The position numbers and the translations under genes were made by a program. A stretch of DNA of 64,000 nucleotides, taken from Magicicada septendecula. Lineage: Eukaryota; Arthropoda; Insecta; Hemiptera; Cicadidae. The DNA lies in contig CM068371.1 of assembly GCA_034769895.1 (NCBI GenBank), positions 404,843,969 to 404,907,968 of the forward strand, in the 5' to 3' direction. This document shows, piece by piece, positions 9,701-21,218 of this stretch. Position 1 is the stretch's first letter; every line of letters begins with the position of its first letter. Below the pieces are notes generated by a model that did no database searches, had not been told where the DNA came from, and was given only the letters and a program-made list of their open reading frames with translations.

Positions 9701-10073
9701 GTAGCGGGTAGATGTTCTCCACAGTCCCAGTGGTGTTCATCTATTTCAGGGCTGCGCCCCTGCCCACGCGAGCCTTGGTTTCCTCGATTCATCCTTATTT
9801 TCGGAGGGAGCCAGGTCCTTACCCTTATTCCTACCTATTGACCCTTTAATAATCCATGCCGCCGAAAGAGAGGCAGGTGTGTGTGCTCTGGGGGGGGGGT
9901 TGAATGAATATGGTAGCGGGTAGGTGTTCCCCACAGTCCCAGTGGTGTTCGTCTACTTCAGGGATGCGCCCCTGCCTGCGCGAGCCTTGGTTCTCTCCAA
10001 TTTTCCTTTTTTCTGGAGAGAGCCATGTCCTTACCTTCTGTTCCAGGCCTTGATCTTCAATGATCCTTGCCCT
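9701..10073 (+). repeat. Imperfect direct duplication 3' of the ORF
   Basis: A block at about 9701-9860 is repeated at about 9913-10073 (212-bp spacing). Both begin GTAGCGGGTAG and share CACAGTCCCAGTGGTGTTC and CGCGAGCCTTGGTT, then diverge more. It lies between the acidic ORF and the 3' LTR and is also present in internal copy 2 (about 16081-16453). It is probably a non-coding 3' region; function unknown. Confidence 0.75.
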
Positions 10074-10098
10074 TTCCTTCTTCATTTTCCTAACATGC

Positions 10099-10099
<1 letters not shown>

Positions 10100-10148
<49 letters not shown>
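10100..10148 (+). repeat. A49 tract followed by purine-rich segment
   Basis: Forty-nine A residues are followed by GGAGAGTAGAGAG, about 510 bp upstream of LTR2. Copy 2 has 29 A (16480-16508). It could be an old poly(A) from retroposition or an additional polypurine tract. Its length difference is one of the main differences between the two internal regions. Confidence 0.9.
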
Positions 10149-10150
<2 letters not shown>

Positions 10151-10647
10151 AGAGTAGAGAGCCCTTGGAGCACACACACGTATGGGATTATGGATATGTA
10201 TACATATACATGCAAGTGAGATTATTGGGTCATGGAGACCAGATCCCCTTTTCTTCGGTGATTCTGAAACACGGTTATTGTTTGGCGTTTTGGGGCTAGT
10301 CCCTCTGGTAACTATAGGGCTTGCCGCCCTGTTGTGGTTGTGTCGGTTTCTCAAACATAGTTGGGCATGTCTCGGGGGGCCAGTGCTCAGGGAGCTCCCG
10401 TACCTTCTTTCGTCTTTTCTTCGCTGTCTTTTCTTGCCGTGGGCTGGCCCTGATCAGGTCAGCCTGCGGTGGCTACACACTTACACGTTACATGTCTTCT
10501 TCTGCTCTTTCGTTTTCCTTCTGAGCCTCTGTTCTCCTGGGAGCCAAGACTGATGGGAAAACCGATACCAACTTGAGTATGGAATATAAGGATGGTACAC
10601 TGCAGGGTACCACTGAGTTCCGGTTGGGGAAACCATGTTGCCCTTTT

Positions 10648-10657
10648 GGAGTGGGGG
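10648..10657 (+). promoter_or_regulatory. Candidate polypurine tract before LTR2
   Basis: GGAGTGGGGG directly abuts TGTGCC of LTR2, the position where plus-strand primer is generated in LTR retrotransposons. One T interrupts the purines. Confidence 0.55.
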
Positions 10658-13372
10658 TGTGCCGAGTTTTGGAATACTCGGCCCTTTTCCCAGTTAATTA
10701 TGTGACGGTCATTGCGGGGGTTTGTGAATTAATTATTTGAGCGGAGTATACGCTGTCATCTGCATGCTTTGTTGCCGATCTGTGCGCGCTCTATGCGGAG
10801 TGATACGCAGCGTTTTACATGTCGCTGCTCTGAGCAGTACTCACCAGGCAGCCGAACGCGACGCAGCAACCATTCTCTCTCTTCCGGCGGCCACCAGTTT
10901 GATTTTCTTTTTGGGTCTGCTAAAATCTATCATGACTAGATAATCGACTACGCTTCTTCGGTAAGTCTGTTCAAGGTAACTTATTTATTATTTAATAAAA
11001 GAATTGTTATTTAGCTTAAATTAATGCCGATGCAATGCGATATATATACGAAAGTCACCACGTGGCAAGCGCGGGTTAAATTCTGTGTATGCATGTCTTG
11101 AAAGTTAACACTGGCTGAGCTAAAGTATTTATAAAGTAATTATGGCTGTGTATTTTTCCTAATTATATCATAATAATTTCATTATAATCAAAGGGGGGCG
11201 TAAGAGAATGTTTTATGAACTAAATGTAGAGGTATATGAAACTGTATATGTATTATGAACCTGTTTAAGTTTGCGACTCATCTCGAAATTGTAATAAGGG
11301 TTTATTTAGTTGACGAACTGTCTATAAATACTAGTCTTTTAATTCTAAACTTTTTTTTTACTGAAGGTAATTTCTGTGCGTTCTTAATATTTCAAAATTT
11401 TCTTTTAATCTGAGCATGTGGTGGTGTGTGAATTATGCTGGAGTCATGAATATTAGGGGGATCGTGAATTGGGTAACATTTGAGTAATTGTCAATATATA
11501 TAATTGTTCAGGGTTCCCGACCTAAGACGAATCTCGATTCACTTCAGCGGGTGGCCGAACATCTGCCACCAATGGTATTACACGAGTGATTCTCCGTCTG
11601 TGCCGTCGGGAGGAAGAAATGGACAATACATCAGGTTTTGTGCCGGATTTTACCAGGTGACATTTAACCCATTTATATATATTTTGGCCTCTACAATGTA
11701 GAACATCTTATTCTCTTCCTGGAACATCTCCAGTTAAAGTTGTTGGGACACAAGTCCAGCGAGACAATTAGTGCTTGTAAATTTTGTCAGTGTATTTTAC
11801 TAAGGCTTATGCCCCCTGAGTAAGTGTGAGCCCGGACGGGGTCATGCGCTACCGAATTTTGCTGCGAAATTTTCTTTAAGGGTAAAAGTGTGTGTGACTT
11901 AAGATTACTGATTTATCGGGGGGGGAGGTGAATTATGCTTGCATTGATTAAGGGTATTCATAGCTATATGCGTTTCGTTTTTTTTTATTTTGATTTAAAG
12001 CTTTGGGGAGGTGCTGTAACCTGTGGACGTCACCCGTAGGTGCCGTTAGTAACAGGTCTATAGCATGTTTTAGGTTGCTGGAGCTGGTGGTGCGCATGGC
12101 CTCGCCTGTGGCCAAGCCAATTCTGTAGGAACAACTCAAATGTGTTTTATTAGGGGCTGATGTTATAAAGTTTTTAATTAAAATTGTTATTATATATATT
12201 TTATAAAAATTATCTCAACTCAGTAATAATTCAATATAAGTGAAATTTCATTCAGTTCTTTTACTGCCATAGCCAGTGTACTACTAGTTCAGTTGTTAAT
12301 ATGAGCACACTATTGGTTCAATCATAAACCGTATTATATATATTTTATAAAAATTATCTTAACTCAGTAATAATTCAATATAAGTGAAATTTCATTCAGT
12401 TTCTTTTACTGCCATAGCCAGTGTACTACTAGTTCAGTTGTTAATATGAGCACACTCTTGGGGCAATCATAAACCGTATTATATATATTTTGTAAAATTT
12501 ATCTTAACTCTGTAATAGTTCAGTATAAGTGAAATTTCATTCATTCTCTTTTACTGCCATAGCCAGTGTATTACTAGTTCAGTTGCTAATATGAGTACAC
12601 TATTGATTCTTACTTCCAACCATAAATTCTGTTATACATTTCGTACGGCCGTGCAGCCATGTTGACCTGGCCATGGCACAGTCCTATCTGGGGGAACCTT
12701 TCTAAAATTTTGAATTCTTGTGATAATTTCATTGGTTGCAAGCAGTCATAACCGGACTGGTTAATGGATTGGTTTATGAAAGTTTTTTTATGGAGGCTGG
12801 GCACTTTACCCTTTTTACAGTAGTTTGGGATGGGGATCTAGGTCACTGATACTGAAGATGGTATTCTTCGGTGGCATGGTTAAATGTCTATGAGCTGCCT
12901 GCCAGGTGAACATGTGTGTAGTATATATATATATATATATGTGTATATCGATATGTGTGCGCTATGTGTATTTATGTAACTATTTATTTATGTGTATTTA
13001 TGTATTTATATTGATCGATGTTATATATTATTTATATTTGGGGAGATACTATTATGCTGATGTTTTACATGCATTATATTTTGACGAGATGATACGTGCA
13101 TATTTTCAGAGGAGTGTAATGACAGGGAGTGATACTTGCATGTTATTTGAAATAGTGAATAAAATTGTTATTGTTGCTAAACAACGAGTTTAATTGCAAG
13201 TCCCGTCATACCGGACCCAGCGCAGTTTTGGCTTCCCTAGGCTCTGGCCTAGTTTTAAATAACTAGTGGCCTCTCTTTCAAAAAAAAATTAAAAAAAAAT
13301 AAATAAATAAATAAAATAAATAAAAAAAAAGTTTTTTTTTTATAAAGTCTGAAAGTTGAAAGAGGGTTTACA
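10658..13372 (+). repeat. LTR2 (shared middle LTR, about 2.7 kb)
   Basis: It is nearly identical to LTR1 and LTR3. It serves as the 3' LTR of copy 1 and the 5' LTR of copy 2. A two-base shortening occurs near 10951, where LTR1 and LTR3 read CGCGACTCTTCGG. It shares GGCCCTTTTCC and CTGTCATCTG with LTR3 against LTR1. Confidence 0.85.
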
Positions 13373-13374
13373 AA

Positions 13375-13392
13375 TGGTAGCAGAGCGTGGTT
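13375..13392 (+). promoter_or_regulatory. Primer-binding site, initiator-Met tRNA (copy 2)
   Basis: TGGTAGCAGAGC lies two bases after the end of LTR2, identical to copy 1. Confidence 0.8.
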
Positions 13393-13632
13393 GATTCTTT
13401 GGGTCGAACCTTGGGTCCTGTGGTGTGACGGGGCTTGCAACTCGGAAATAGTTTGGAAAGAACATCAAACATCAGCAATATTGGAAAATGAAAATAATTG
13501 GTAGATGCTATGGGATTTCAATTGTAAACCTGGTGCCGCCACGTGGCATGCGTTTTAGTTGGGGTTTTTATTGTTGTTGAGATTGGACCTTACCGGAGAG
13601 CGCGGGGGAATTGCCGGGGGAATGGGCTGCCT

Positions 13633-13641
13633 TATATAAAT
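13633..13641 (+). promoter_or_regulatory. TATA box inside internal region (copy 2)
   Basis: TATATAAAT in the same position relative to gag as in copy 1. Promoter activity is inferred only. Confidence 0.33.
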
Positions 13642-13977
13642 AGTTATGAAGTAATAGCGCGAGAGGTTAACTGGATGCGGTATGGCCTGACCGGAAGTCG
13701 GTACTGTCATTGACCCGACTTAGTCACGGAAGTTATAATAAATGTCTTCTTGAATTGTTATATGTTGTGGTAGTTGTTCGGTGGTGTGGATTGTATGTTA
13801 GTGTTAGTGTCTGATGTCGTTTCTTCTTTGAGTCTGGCGGCTGACGGAGAGTTGGTTCTGGAGTGGATCGGGTTTTCGCAGCGCTAGGGAACCCGGGGGT
13901 CCTCTTGATGGAAGAGAGAGTACTCAAGATTTTCCTTTTGTAAGTCATGTTTTGTGTTAGGCGTTTCGTGGGAATTT

Positions 13978-14511
13978 ATGTTTGTTGTTGTGTGTTTTGA
14001 ATTGTGCAATTCTGGCGGGGTATGCTACCAGAAACTGCCCCACCCCCTTTCCGGAGTTCTCCAGAAATTTTCGGTTTTGGATGGAGTAGATGAGGACAAG
14101 TTTTTGGTCTTCTTGGACCTGGTCCTGCAGTTGGCAGATTTCCCGGGTGTGTCCGATGAGGAGGTCTTGTCCCTTATATACCCGTATTGCCGGGGTTCAT
14201 TGGCATGGCTGGTCACCAGCATTCTGCGTCGGGGCTGCAGTGTCGACACTTTCCATGCGGAGGTATTGGACTTCTTCATATCCCGTCGACGACAAGACCA
14301 GTTGAAGTTTAAGTTATTCTATCGTCTACAGGCCAACGGAGAGGCATTGGGGGACTTCGTGCATGATGTAAGGAAAGCTGCCCGTATATTAAGACTGGGG
14401 TTGCCCGAGACGGAAGTCATACAGGTGATACGAGAAGGTCTGACTCCCCAAGAGAGATCCCGGCTGGTTTTCGCAGAGCCTCCACGTTCTTTTGCGGACC
14501 TGGACCGGTGA
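13978..14511 (+). CDS. gag: Ty3-type Gag (capsid) ORF, copy 2
   Basis: I see no amino-acid difference from the Gag of copy 1 (7598-8131). It ends at the same in-frame TGA (14509-14511). The Retrotrans_gag-like capsid segment spans roughly 14070-14505. Retention of the same stop in both copies means it was present before, or spread by, the duplication; it is not evidence of selection by itself. Confidence 0.75.
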   Translation: MFVVVCFELCNSGGVCYQKLPHPLSGVLQKFSVLDGVDEDKFLVFLDLVLQLADFPGVSDEEVLSLIYPYCRGSLAWLVTSILRRGCSVDTFHAEVLDFFISRRRQDQLKFKLFYRLQANGEALGDFVHDVRKAARILRLGLPETEVIQVIREGLTPQERSRLVFAEPPRSFADLDR

Positions 14512-16077
14512 TGTGCGCATGCCAGGACTGTCCAGGCGAATGACGAGTCCCGGGGAAGAGCTGCCAAAGATGTCCAATACTCAAGTAGTTTATTAGGAAG
14601 AGCTGAAAAGGACAAACATGGTGTTCGGTGGAGAACACAAGAGACAGTCAGAAAAACTGAATATTCCGGAAATAATGGAGGCTACAAGGGGGTGGCAAGT
14701 GAGAAGACGGTAACAACAGCTACAGCACAGAAAACAAAGAAGTATGAAATTAACAGGGGAAGAAGAAATTATGTTGGTAAACAAACATCGGCAAGTAGGG
14801 ACCCGGTAGCAAGTCATTCCTATTTGGAGAGTAAGGAAACTTTAAAGGTTCCAGAGGAAGTACCAGTGCCTAATAGAGTTGTGGATGAAGAAGGTGAAGA
14901 GAAAGAAGAAAAGCGGAATAACTTCTGTGGATTAATACAAGACGACAAGAAAACGTCTGTTGAGACTGAATTACAGAACTCAAAGAGGGCGTCATGGTTG
15001 AATCCAGAGGCCGCGGAATTTGTTCCGGTATCTCCATCTCGGTTCGTGAGGGATCCAGATCCTGTGACATCATCATCGTCTACGCAGGGATGTGAGAAGT
15101 CACTTGAGAGTGTCGCTTTACCATCGCCAGTAGAAATTAATTTAGTCATTGCACATGAACCTGGACAGCTGGATTCCAGGGTGGAAAATGTTGAGAACGT
15201 TGTAGTTGCTGAGAGTAGTGAAGGAGAGGAATCGAAGGAAAAGGCAGAAGAGCGGTCTGCAGATGCTGCACAGGGAAGTATAGTTGTGGGTGTTAGAGAG
15301 ACTGAAGAGTCTGAGTTTGCGGATGGACCCGGGGATGTCCAGGCTGCAAGTGTTTCTGAGGTTGCGGATGGACAAGGGGATGTCCATGCTGCAAGTGTGG
15401 TGGAAGGAGATGAGGTAGAAGTTGAGGAGAAATTTGGTGGCAGCGTTGTGGAGTGTGTGAGTGAGAATGATGTAGTGTGTGAAGATGTGCAGACGCCTTC
15501 TGTAAGTAATGTTGAGGATTCCAAAGAACGGAAAGAAGTTCCAGGTGGAACAGATGAGCTACTAGATGATGAAGATGTGCAGTGTTCGAATGGTGGTAGT
15601 GGACGTGATGGCGATGATGTTGATGATGAACGTGTTGATGAAAAGGAGGATGTCAATGAGATTGGAGAAGAAGTTGGTGAAGAAGTTTGCGAAGGAGCTG
15701 GTGACGAGGGTGATGCAGAAATCGGTGAGAAGCTGGGAGAAGATGCGGTGGAAGATGGATCAGGCGAGCAACTGGAAGGTGGTGAGGAGGTGCAGTGTCA
15801 TGAGGTTGATTTGGAGTGTGGGGACGGAAAAGGGGAAATTGCGGAAGAGGAAGAAAAGGAAGAAGTGGAAGAAAGAGAAGCAGGGAAGGCAGAAGCAGAG
15901 GAGTTAGATGATGAGGATAATCCAGATCGGGGTGAAAGTAGCGAGGTAAGTTGCCTTGATCCTGATTCCGAGGAAACAAGTCAGTACAGCTCAACACGAA
16001 ATAATCTCTCGGAGGGTGGTGTACGAAAGGAACGAGTCACTAAAGTCCGTCACAGAAAAGTGAGAAGAAGCGGTTAA
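14512..16077 (+). CDS. Acidic Gag extension with PAM2 motif, copy 2
   Basis: Same frame and length as in copy 1, open for 521 codons after TGA 14509-14511. The PAM2 motif SWLNPEAAEFVP is at 14992-15027. The acidic, low-complexity middle and basic C-terminus are as in copy 1. The frame is unbroken in both copies, which fits recent origin or constraint. Confidence 0.6.
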   Translation, partial: CAHARTVQANDESRGRAAKDVQYSSSLLGRAEKDKHGVRWRTQETVRKTEYSGNNGGYKGVASEKTVTTATAQKTKKYEINRGRRNYVGKQTSASRDPVASHSYLESKETLKVPEEVPVPNRVVDEEGEEKEEKRNNFCGLIQDDKKTSVETELQNSKRASWLNPEAAEFVPVSPSRFVRDPDPVTSSSSTQGCEKSLESVALPSPVEINLVIAHEPGQLDSRVENVENVVVAESSEGEESKEKAEERSADAAQGSIVVGVRETEESEFADGPGDVQAASVSEVADGQGDVHAASVVEGDEVEVEEKFGGSVVECVSENDVVCEDVQTPSVSNVEDSKERKEVPGGTDELLDDEDVQCSNGGSGRDGDDVDDERVDEKEDVNEIGEEVGEEVCEGAGDEGDAEIGEKLGEDAVEDGSGEQLEGGEEVQCHEVDLECGDGKGEIAEEEEKEEVEEREAGKAEAEELDDEDNPDRGESSEVSCLDPDSEETSQYSSTRNNLSEGGVRKERVTKVRHRKVRRSG

Positions 16078-16479
16078 CGGGTAGCGGGTAGATGTTCTCC
16101 ACAGTCCCAGTGGTGTTCATCTATTTCAGGGCTGCGCCCCTGCCCACGCGAGCCTTGGTTTCCTCGATTCATCCTTATTTTCGGAGGGAGCCAGGTCCTT
16201 ACCCTTATTCCTACCTATTGACCCTTTAATGATCCATGCCGCCGAAAGAGAGGCAGGTGTGTGTGCTCTGGGGGGGGGGTTGAATGAATATGGTAGCGGG
16301 TAGGTGTTCCCCACAGTCCCAGTGGTGTTCGTCTACTTCAGGGATGCGCCCCTGCCTGCGCGAGCCTTGGTTCTCTCCAATTTTCCTTTTTTCTGGAGAG
16401 AGCCATGTCCTTACCTTCTGTTCCAGGCCTTGATCTTCAATGATCCTTGCCCTTTCCTTCTTCATTTTCCTAACATGCC

Positions 16480-16508
<29 letters not shown>
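16480..16508 (+). repeat. A29 tract (copy 2)
   Basis: This corresponds to the A49 tract of copy 1 but is 20 bases shorter, which accounts for the length difference between internal regions 1 and 2. It is followed by the same GGAGAGTAGAGAG. Confidence 0.9.
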
Positions 16509-16510
<2 letters not shown>

Positions 16511-17007
16511 AGAGTAGAGAGCCCTTGGAGCACACACACGTATGGGATTATGGATATGTATACATATACATGCAAGTGAGATTATTGGGTCATGGAGACC
16601 AGATCCCCTTTTCTTCGGTGATTCTGAAACACGGTTATTGTTTGGCGTTTTGGGGCTAGTCCCTCTGGTAACTATAGGGCTTGCCGCCCTGTTGTGGTTG
16701 TGTCGGTTTCTCAAACATAGTTGGGCATGTCTCGGGGGGCCAGTGCTCAGGGAGCTCCCGTACCTTCTTTCGTCTTTTCTTCGCTGTCTTTTCTTGCCGT
16801 GGGCTGGCCCTGATCAGGTCAGCCTGCGGTGGCTACACACTTACACGTTACATGTCTTCTTCTGCTCTTTCGTTTTCCTTCTGAGCCTCTGTTCTCCTGG
16901 GAGCCAAGACTGATGGGAAAACCGATACCAACTTGAGTATGGAATATAAGGATGGTACACTGCAGGGTACCACTGAGTTCCGGTTGGGGAAACCATGTTG
17001 CCCTTTT

Positions 17008-17017
17008 GGAGTGGGGG
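17008..17017 (+). promoter_or_regulatory. Candidate polypurine tract before LTR3
   Basis: GGAGTGGGGG directly abuts TGTGCC of LTR3, identical to the tract before LTR2. Confidence 0.55.
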
Positions 17018-19719
17018 TGTGCCGAGTTTTGGAATACTCGGCCCTTTTCCCAGTTAATTATGTGACGGTCATTGCGGGGGTTTGTGAATTAATTATTTGA
17101 GCGGAGTATACGCTGTCATCTGCATGCTTTGTTGCCGATCTGTGCGCGCTCTATGCGGAGTGATACGCAGCGTTTTACATGTCGCTGCTCTGAGCAGTAC
17201 TCACCAGGCAGCCGAACGCGACGCAGCAACCATTCTCTCTCTTCCGGCGGCCACCAGTTTGATTTTCTTTTTGGGTCTGCTAAAATCTATCATGACTAGA
17301 TAATCGACTACGCGACTCTTCGGTAAGTCTGTTCAAGGTAACTTATTTATTATTTAATAAAAGAATTGTTATTTAGCTTAAATTAATGCCGATGCAATGC
17401 GATATATATACGAAAGTCACCACGTGGCAAGCGCGGGTTAAATTCTGTGTATGCATGTCTTGAAAGTTAACACTGGCTGAGCTAAAGTATTTATAAAGTA
17501 ATTATGGCTGTGTATTTTTCCTAATTATATCATAATAATTTCATTATAATCAAAGGGGGGCGTAAGAGAATGTTTTATGAACTAAATGTAGAGGTATATG
17601 AAACTGTATATGTATTATGAACCTGTTTAAGTTTGCGACTCATCTCGAAATTGTAATAAGGGTTTATTTAGTTGACGAACTGTCTATAAATACTAGTCTT
17701 TTAATTCTAAACTTTTTTTTTACTGAAGGTAATTTCTGTGCGTTCTTAATATTTCAAAATTTTCTTTTAATCTGAGCATGTGGTGGTGTGTGAATTATGC
17801 TGGAGTCATGAATATTAGGGGGATCGTGAATTGGGTAACATTTGAGTAATTGTCAATATATATAATTGTTCAGGGTTCCCGACCTAAGACGAATCTCGAT
17901 TCACTTCAGCGGGTGGCCGAACATCTGCCACCAATGGTATTACACGAGTGATTCTCCGTCTTTGCCGTCGGGAGGAAGAAATGGACAATACATCAGGTTT
18001 TGTGCCGGATTTTACCAGGTGACATTTAACCCATTTATATATATTTTGGCCTCTACAATGTAGAACATCTTATTCTCTTCCTGGAACATCTCCAGTTAAA
18101 GTTGTTGGGACACAAGTCCAGCGAGACAATTAGTGCTTGTAAATTTTGTCAGTGTATTTTACTAAGGCTTATGCCCCCTGAGTAAGTGTGAGCCCGGACG
18201 GGGTCATGCGCTACCGAATTTTGCTGCGAAATTTTCTTTAAGGGTAAAAGTGTGTGTGACTTAAGATTACTGATTTATCGGGGGGGAGGTGAATTATGCT
18301 TGCATTGATTAAGGGTATTCATAGCTATATGCGTTTCGTTTTTTTTTATTTTGATTTAAAGCTTTGGGGAGGTGCTGTAACCTGTGGACGTCACCCGTAG
18401 GTGCCGTTAGTAACAGGTCTATAGCATGTTTTAGGTTGCTGGATCTGGTGGTGCGCATGGCCTCGCCTGTGGCCAAGCCAATTCTGTAGGAACAACTCAA
18501 ATGTGTTTTATTAGGGGCTGATGTTATAAAGTTTTTAATTAAAATTGTTATTATATATATTTTATAAAAATTATCTCAACTCAGTAATAATTCAATATAA
18601 GTGAAATTTCATTCAGTTCTTTTACTGCCATAGCCAGTGTACTACTAGTTCAGTTGTTAATATGAGCACACTACTGGTTCAATCATAAACCGTATTATAT
18701 ATATTTTATAAAAATTATCTTAACTCAGTAATAATTCAATATAAGTGAAATTTCATTCAGTTTCTTTTACTGCCATAGCCAGTGTACTACTAGTTCAGTT
18801 GTTAATATGAGCACACTCTTGGGGCAATCATAAACCGTATTATATATATTTTGTAAAATTTATCTTAACTCTGTAATAGTTCAGTATAAGTGAAATTTCA
18901 TTCATTCTCTTTTACTGCCATAGCCAGTGTATTACTAGTTCAGTTGCTAATATGAGTACACTATTGATTCTTACTTCCAACCATAAATTCTGTTATACAT
19001 TTCGTACGGCCGTGCAGCCATGTTGACCTGGCCATGGCACAGTCCTATCTGGGGGAACCTTTCTAAAATTTTGAATTCTTGTGATAATTTCATTGGTTGC
19101 AAGCAGTCATAACCGGACTGGTTAATGGATTGGTTTATGAAAGTTTTTTTATGGAGGCTGGGCACTTTACCCTTTTTACAGTAGTTTGGGATGGGGATCT
19201 AGGTCACTGATACTGAAGATGGTATTCTTCGGTGGCATGGTTAAATGTCTATGAGCTGCCTGCCAGGTGAACATGTGTGTAGTATATATATATGTGTGTA
19301 TATCGATATGTGTGCGCTATGTGTATTTATGTAACTATTTATTTATGTGTATTTATGTATTTATATTGATCGATGTTATATATTATTTATATTTGGGGAG
19401 ATACTATTATGCTGATGTTTTACATGCATTATATTTTGATGAGATGATACGTGCATATTTTCAGAGGAGTGTAATGACAGGGAGTGATACTTGCATGTTA
19501 TTTGAAATAGTGAATAAAATTGTTATTGTTGCTAAACAACGAGTTTAATTGCAAGTCCCGTCATACCGGACCCAGCGCAGTTTTGGCTTCCCTAGGCTCT
19601 GGCCTAGTTTTAAATAACTAGTGGCCTCTCTTTCAAAAAAAAAAAAATAAATAAATAAAAAAAAATAAAAAAATAAAAGTTTTTTTTTATAAAGTCTGAA
19701 AGTTGAAAGAGGGGTTACA
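17018..19719 (+). repeat. LTR3 (right-hand LTR, about 2.70 kb)
   Basis: It starts TGTGCC and ends GGGGTTACA. It carries several private substitutions: TCTTTGCC for TCTGTGCC near 17960, GATCTGG for GAGCTGG near 18443, CTACTGG near 18672, GATGAGATG near 19438, plus a shorter TA run and a rearranged A/T simple repeat near 19635. After its last CA the sequence leaves the repeat. No primer-binding site follows, so this is the outer 3' LTR. Confidence 0.85.
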
Positions 19720-19723
19720 AACA
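19720..19723. repeat. Right 4-bp target-site duplication of the LTR array
   Basis: AACA immediately follows the terminal CA of LTR3 and matches 4275-4278. Confidence 0.65.
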
Positions 19724-19740
19724 TATGTCTAGGAATTAAA

Positions 19741-19868
19741 TTGTACACTTGAAAATACAGGATACCCAAACAAAGGACGGAGTATGTACCTCATGGAAAA
19801 TTGTATTTTGCAAATACAGGATACCCACACAAATTACGGAGTATGTACTCATGGAAAATTGTATTTAG
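19741..19868 (+). repeat. Two tandem ~60-bp repeats
   Basis: Two imperfect units share AATACAGGATACCCA, ACGGAGTATGTAC and TCATGGAAAATTGTAT. They are offset by about 59 bp and lie just right of the LTR array. Confidence 0.75.
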
Positions 19869-20174
19869 GACAACCCACATGTCATGGTTGTGGGGTTCAG
19901 AAGAAACGATGATGATGGATAATAATTTTTCAAGACGTACAGAACCAGTAACGTTACATTACGAAATAAAATTTATTAATATCGGGCTGGAGAACACGAA
20001 ACAGCGTATCAATTAGCCGTGGTTTATACCAAACTAAGCAATCGAGTAGAGTGCGAAGTAGCTGTAATCTAATAGACACGTTTAATAGACTCAATTTTCG
20101 TATTCATTTGTATTCGAGATGATGTTCCTGCCCCCCCCCGCATCGGCTGACGACCCACTTGGCAAAAACATATC

Positions 20175-20520
20175 TTTACGAATTACGAAGCGGAAACAGT
20201 TTGGTTTACAAGTTCTAAAACTACACTGGCTGATAGGCAGGATCTCTACGGCATAGCTGTGGGGATTTACCTGTAACTCTAGCCTATACAGAACACATAG
20301 GTTCCAAAAGAAAGTTCTGAGAGCTATAACAAACACCCGGTGGTATATGCCCAACCGACTAAATCAAAGATATCTGCAAATACAAATCCATTCAGTTTCA
20401 GAGGCGCAACCCAATTTGCACTGACTGGCCAAAAAACAATTCCAACGTTCTCATCATGAAGCTTCAGTCCAGTGGGTGTGGTGTGTAGACTTGAAAGTTT
20501 AAACCCAGTCACTTAGTGGA
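20175..20520 (+). mobile_element. Jockey-like reverse transcriptase C-terminal relic
   Basis: Broken plus-strand frames give LQVLKLHWLIGR, then LWG, then RFQKKVLRAITNTRWYMPN. These match the Jockey-clade words L-x-x-L-x-W-L-I-G-R, the L-W-G segment, and F-Q-x-K-V-L-R-x-I-x-N-x-P-W-Y. The part normally between LIGR and LWG is missing, and stops occur, so the copy is internally deleted and dead. Minus-strand open frames over the same bases are shadows. Confidence 0.6.
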
Positions 20521-21218
20521 CAGATTTTATTAGGTTGTGGTGAACGTTACAATACAGTATCCAATTTATAAAGCGTATCTAACGCAGCACTTGTTTGTAA
20601 TGAAAATGCTTCCCTGGAAGCACCTCCTGGATCTCATTTCTCAGTCATGAACATTACTGATTACCTTGCCGGCCAACTTGTAATACAACTTAAAATCAAT
20701 TAAAAATTAATAAAAATTGTATTTTTATATTATCACAAAATTTAAAACAGACTCTATAAACTACAAGGTTTTCTAACTATCCATATCGTCAATAGCAACA
20801 ACACCTTGTTAATCAACCACTGCGGTAAGTCGCTTCCTGTACCTACTAGTCACGTGTTCCATTCCCCCAGGGCGAATCGTTATTTGCTGTTATGAAGATA
20901 GTCAGAACTATTGAAACAATCCCTCGTGAAGTCAAGGAATTTTAAGTGTTCATGTGAAATAACTAGTTCAGAACTCGGTTAATTCCGATTTATAGTAAAA
21001 CTATATAACAGAGTCACTGTATCTGCAAGTGGATACAGTATTAAATTGAGTCAGACAAACGATACGTTTTCATTGGCAGAATTCGGATATATTGCGAAAT
21101 TTACATACGTAGCAACGGCACTGGTCAAAGCGAGCGCATAATCGCGCTGAATATATGCCTTTGCGAATACTTAAAAGAATTGAGCTGGACACAATGTCTA
21201 CACAAAGTTGTCCTTTCA
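20521..21218. other. Spacer
   Basis: AT-rich sequence in which I recognise no gene or element end. Confidence 0.5.

Larger units (their letters stand above)
4279..19719 (+). mobile_element. Tandem non-autonomous Ty3-type LTR retrotransposon array
   Basis: The order is LTR1 (4279-6992), internal 1 (6993-10657), LTR2 (10658-13372), internal 2 (13373-17017), LTR3 (17018-19719). Boundaries are set by comparing copies: similarity to the left flank stops exactly before TGTGCCGAG, and similarity past the last LTR stops just after TTACA. Each internal region starts with a primer-binding site for initiator-Met tRNA and ends with a G-rich tract next to the next LTR. The only recognisable retroviral domain is Gag. 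No protease, RT, RNase H or integrase frame is present, so mobilisation would need enzymes from another element. Copies differ by only a few substitutions and by lengths of A, T and TA runs, so the array is young, or partly an assembly duplication. A single AACA duplication brackets the whole array. Confidence 0.85.

Noticed and set aside
9924..10299. Lys-rich and Phe-rich open frames over the A tract
   Set aside because: Produced by the poly(A) run; length varies between the two copies.
20324..20512. Minus-strand 62-codon frame that looks protein-like
   Set aside because: The plus strand over the same bases matches the Jockey RT C-terminus better.
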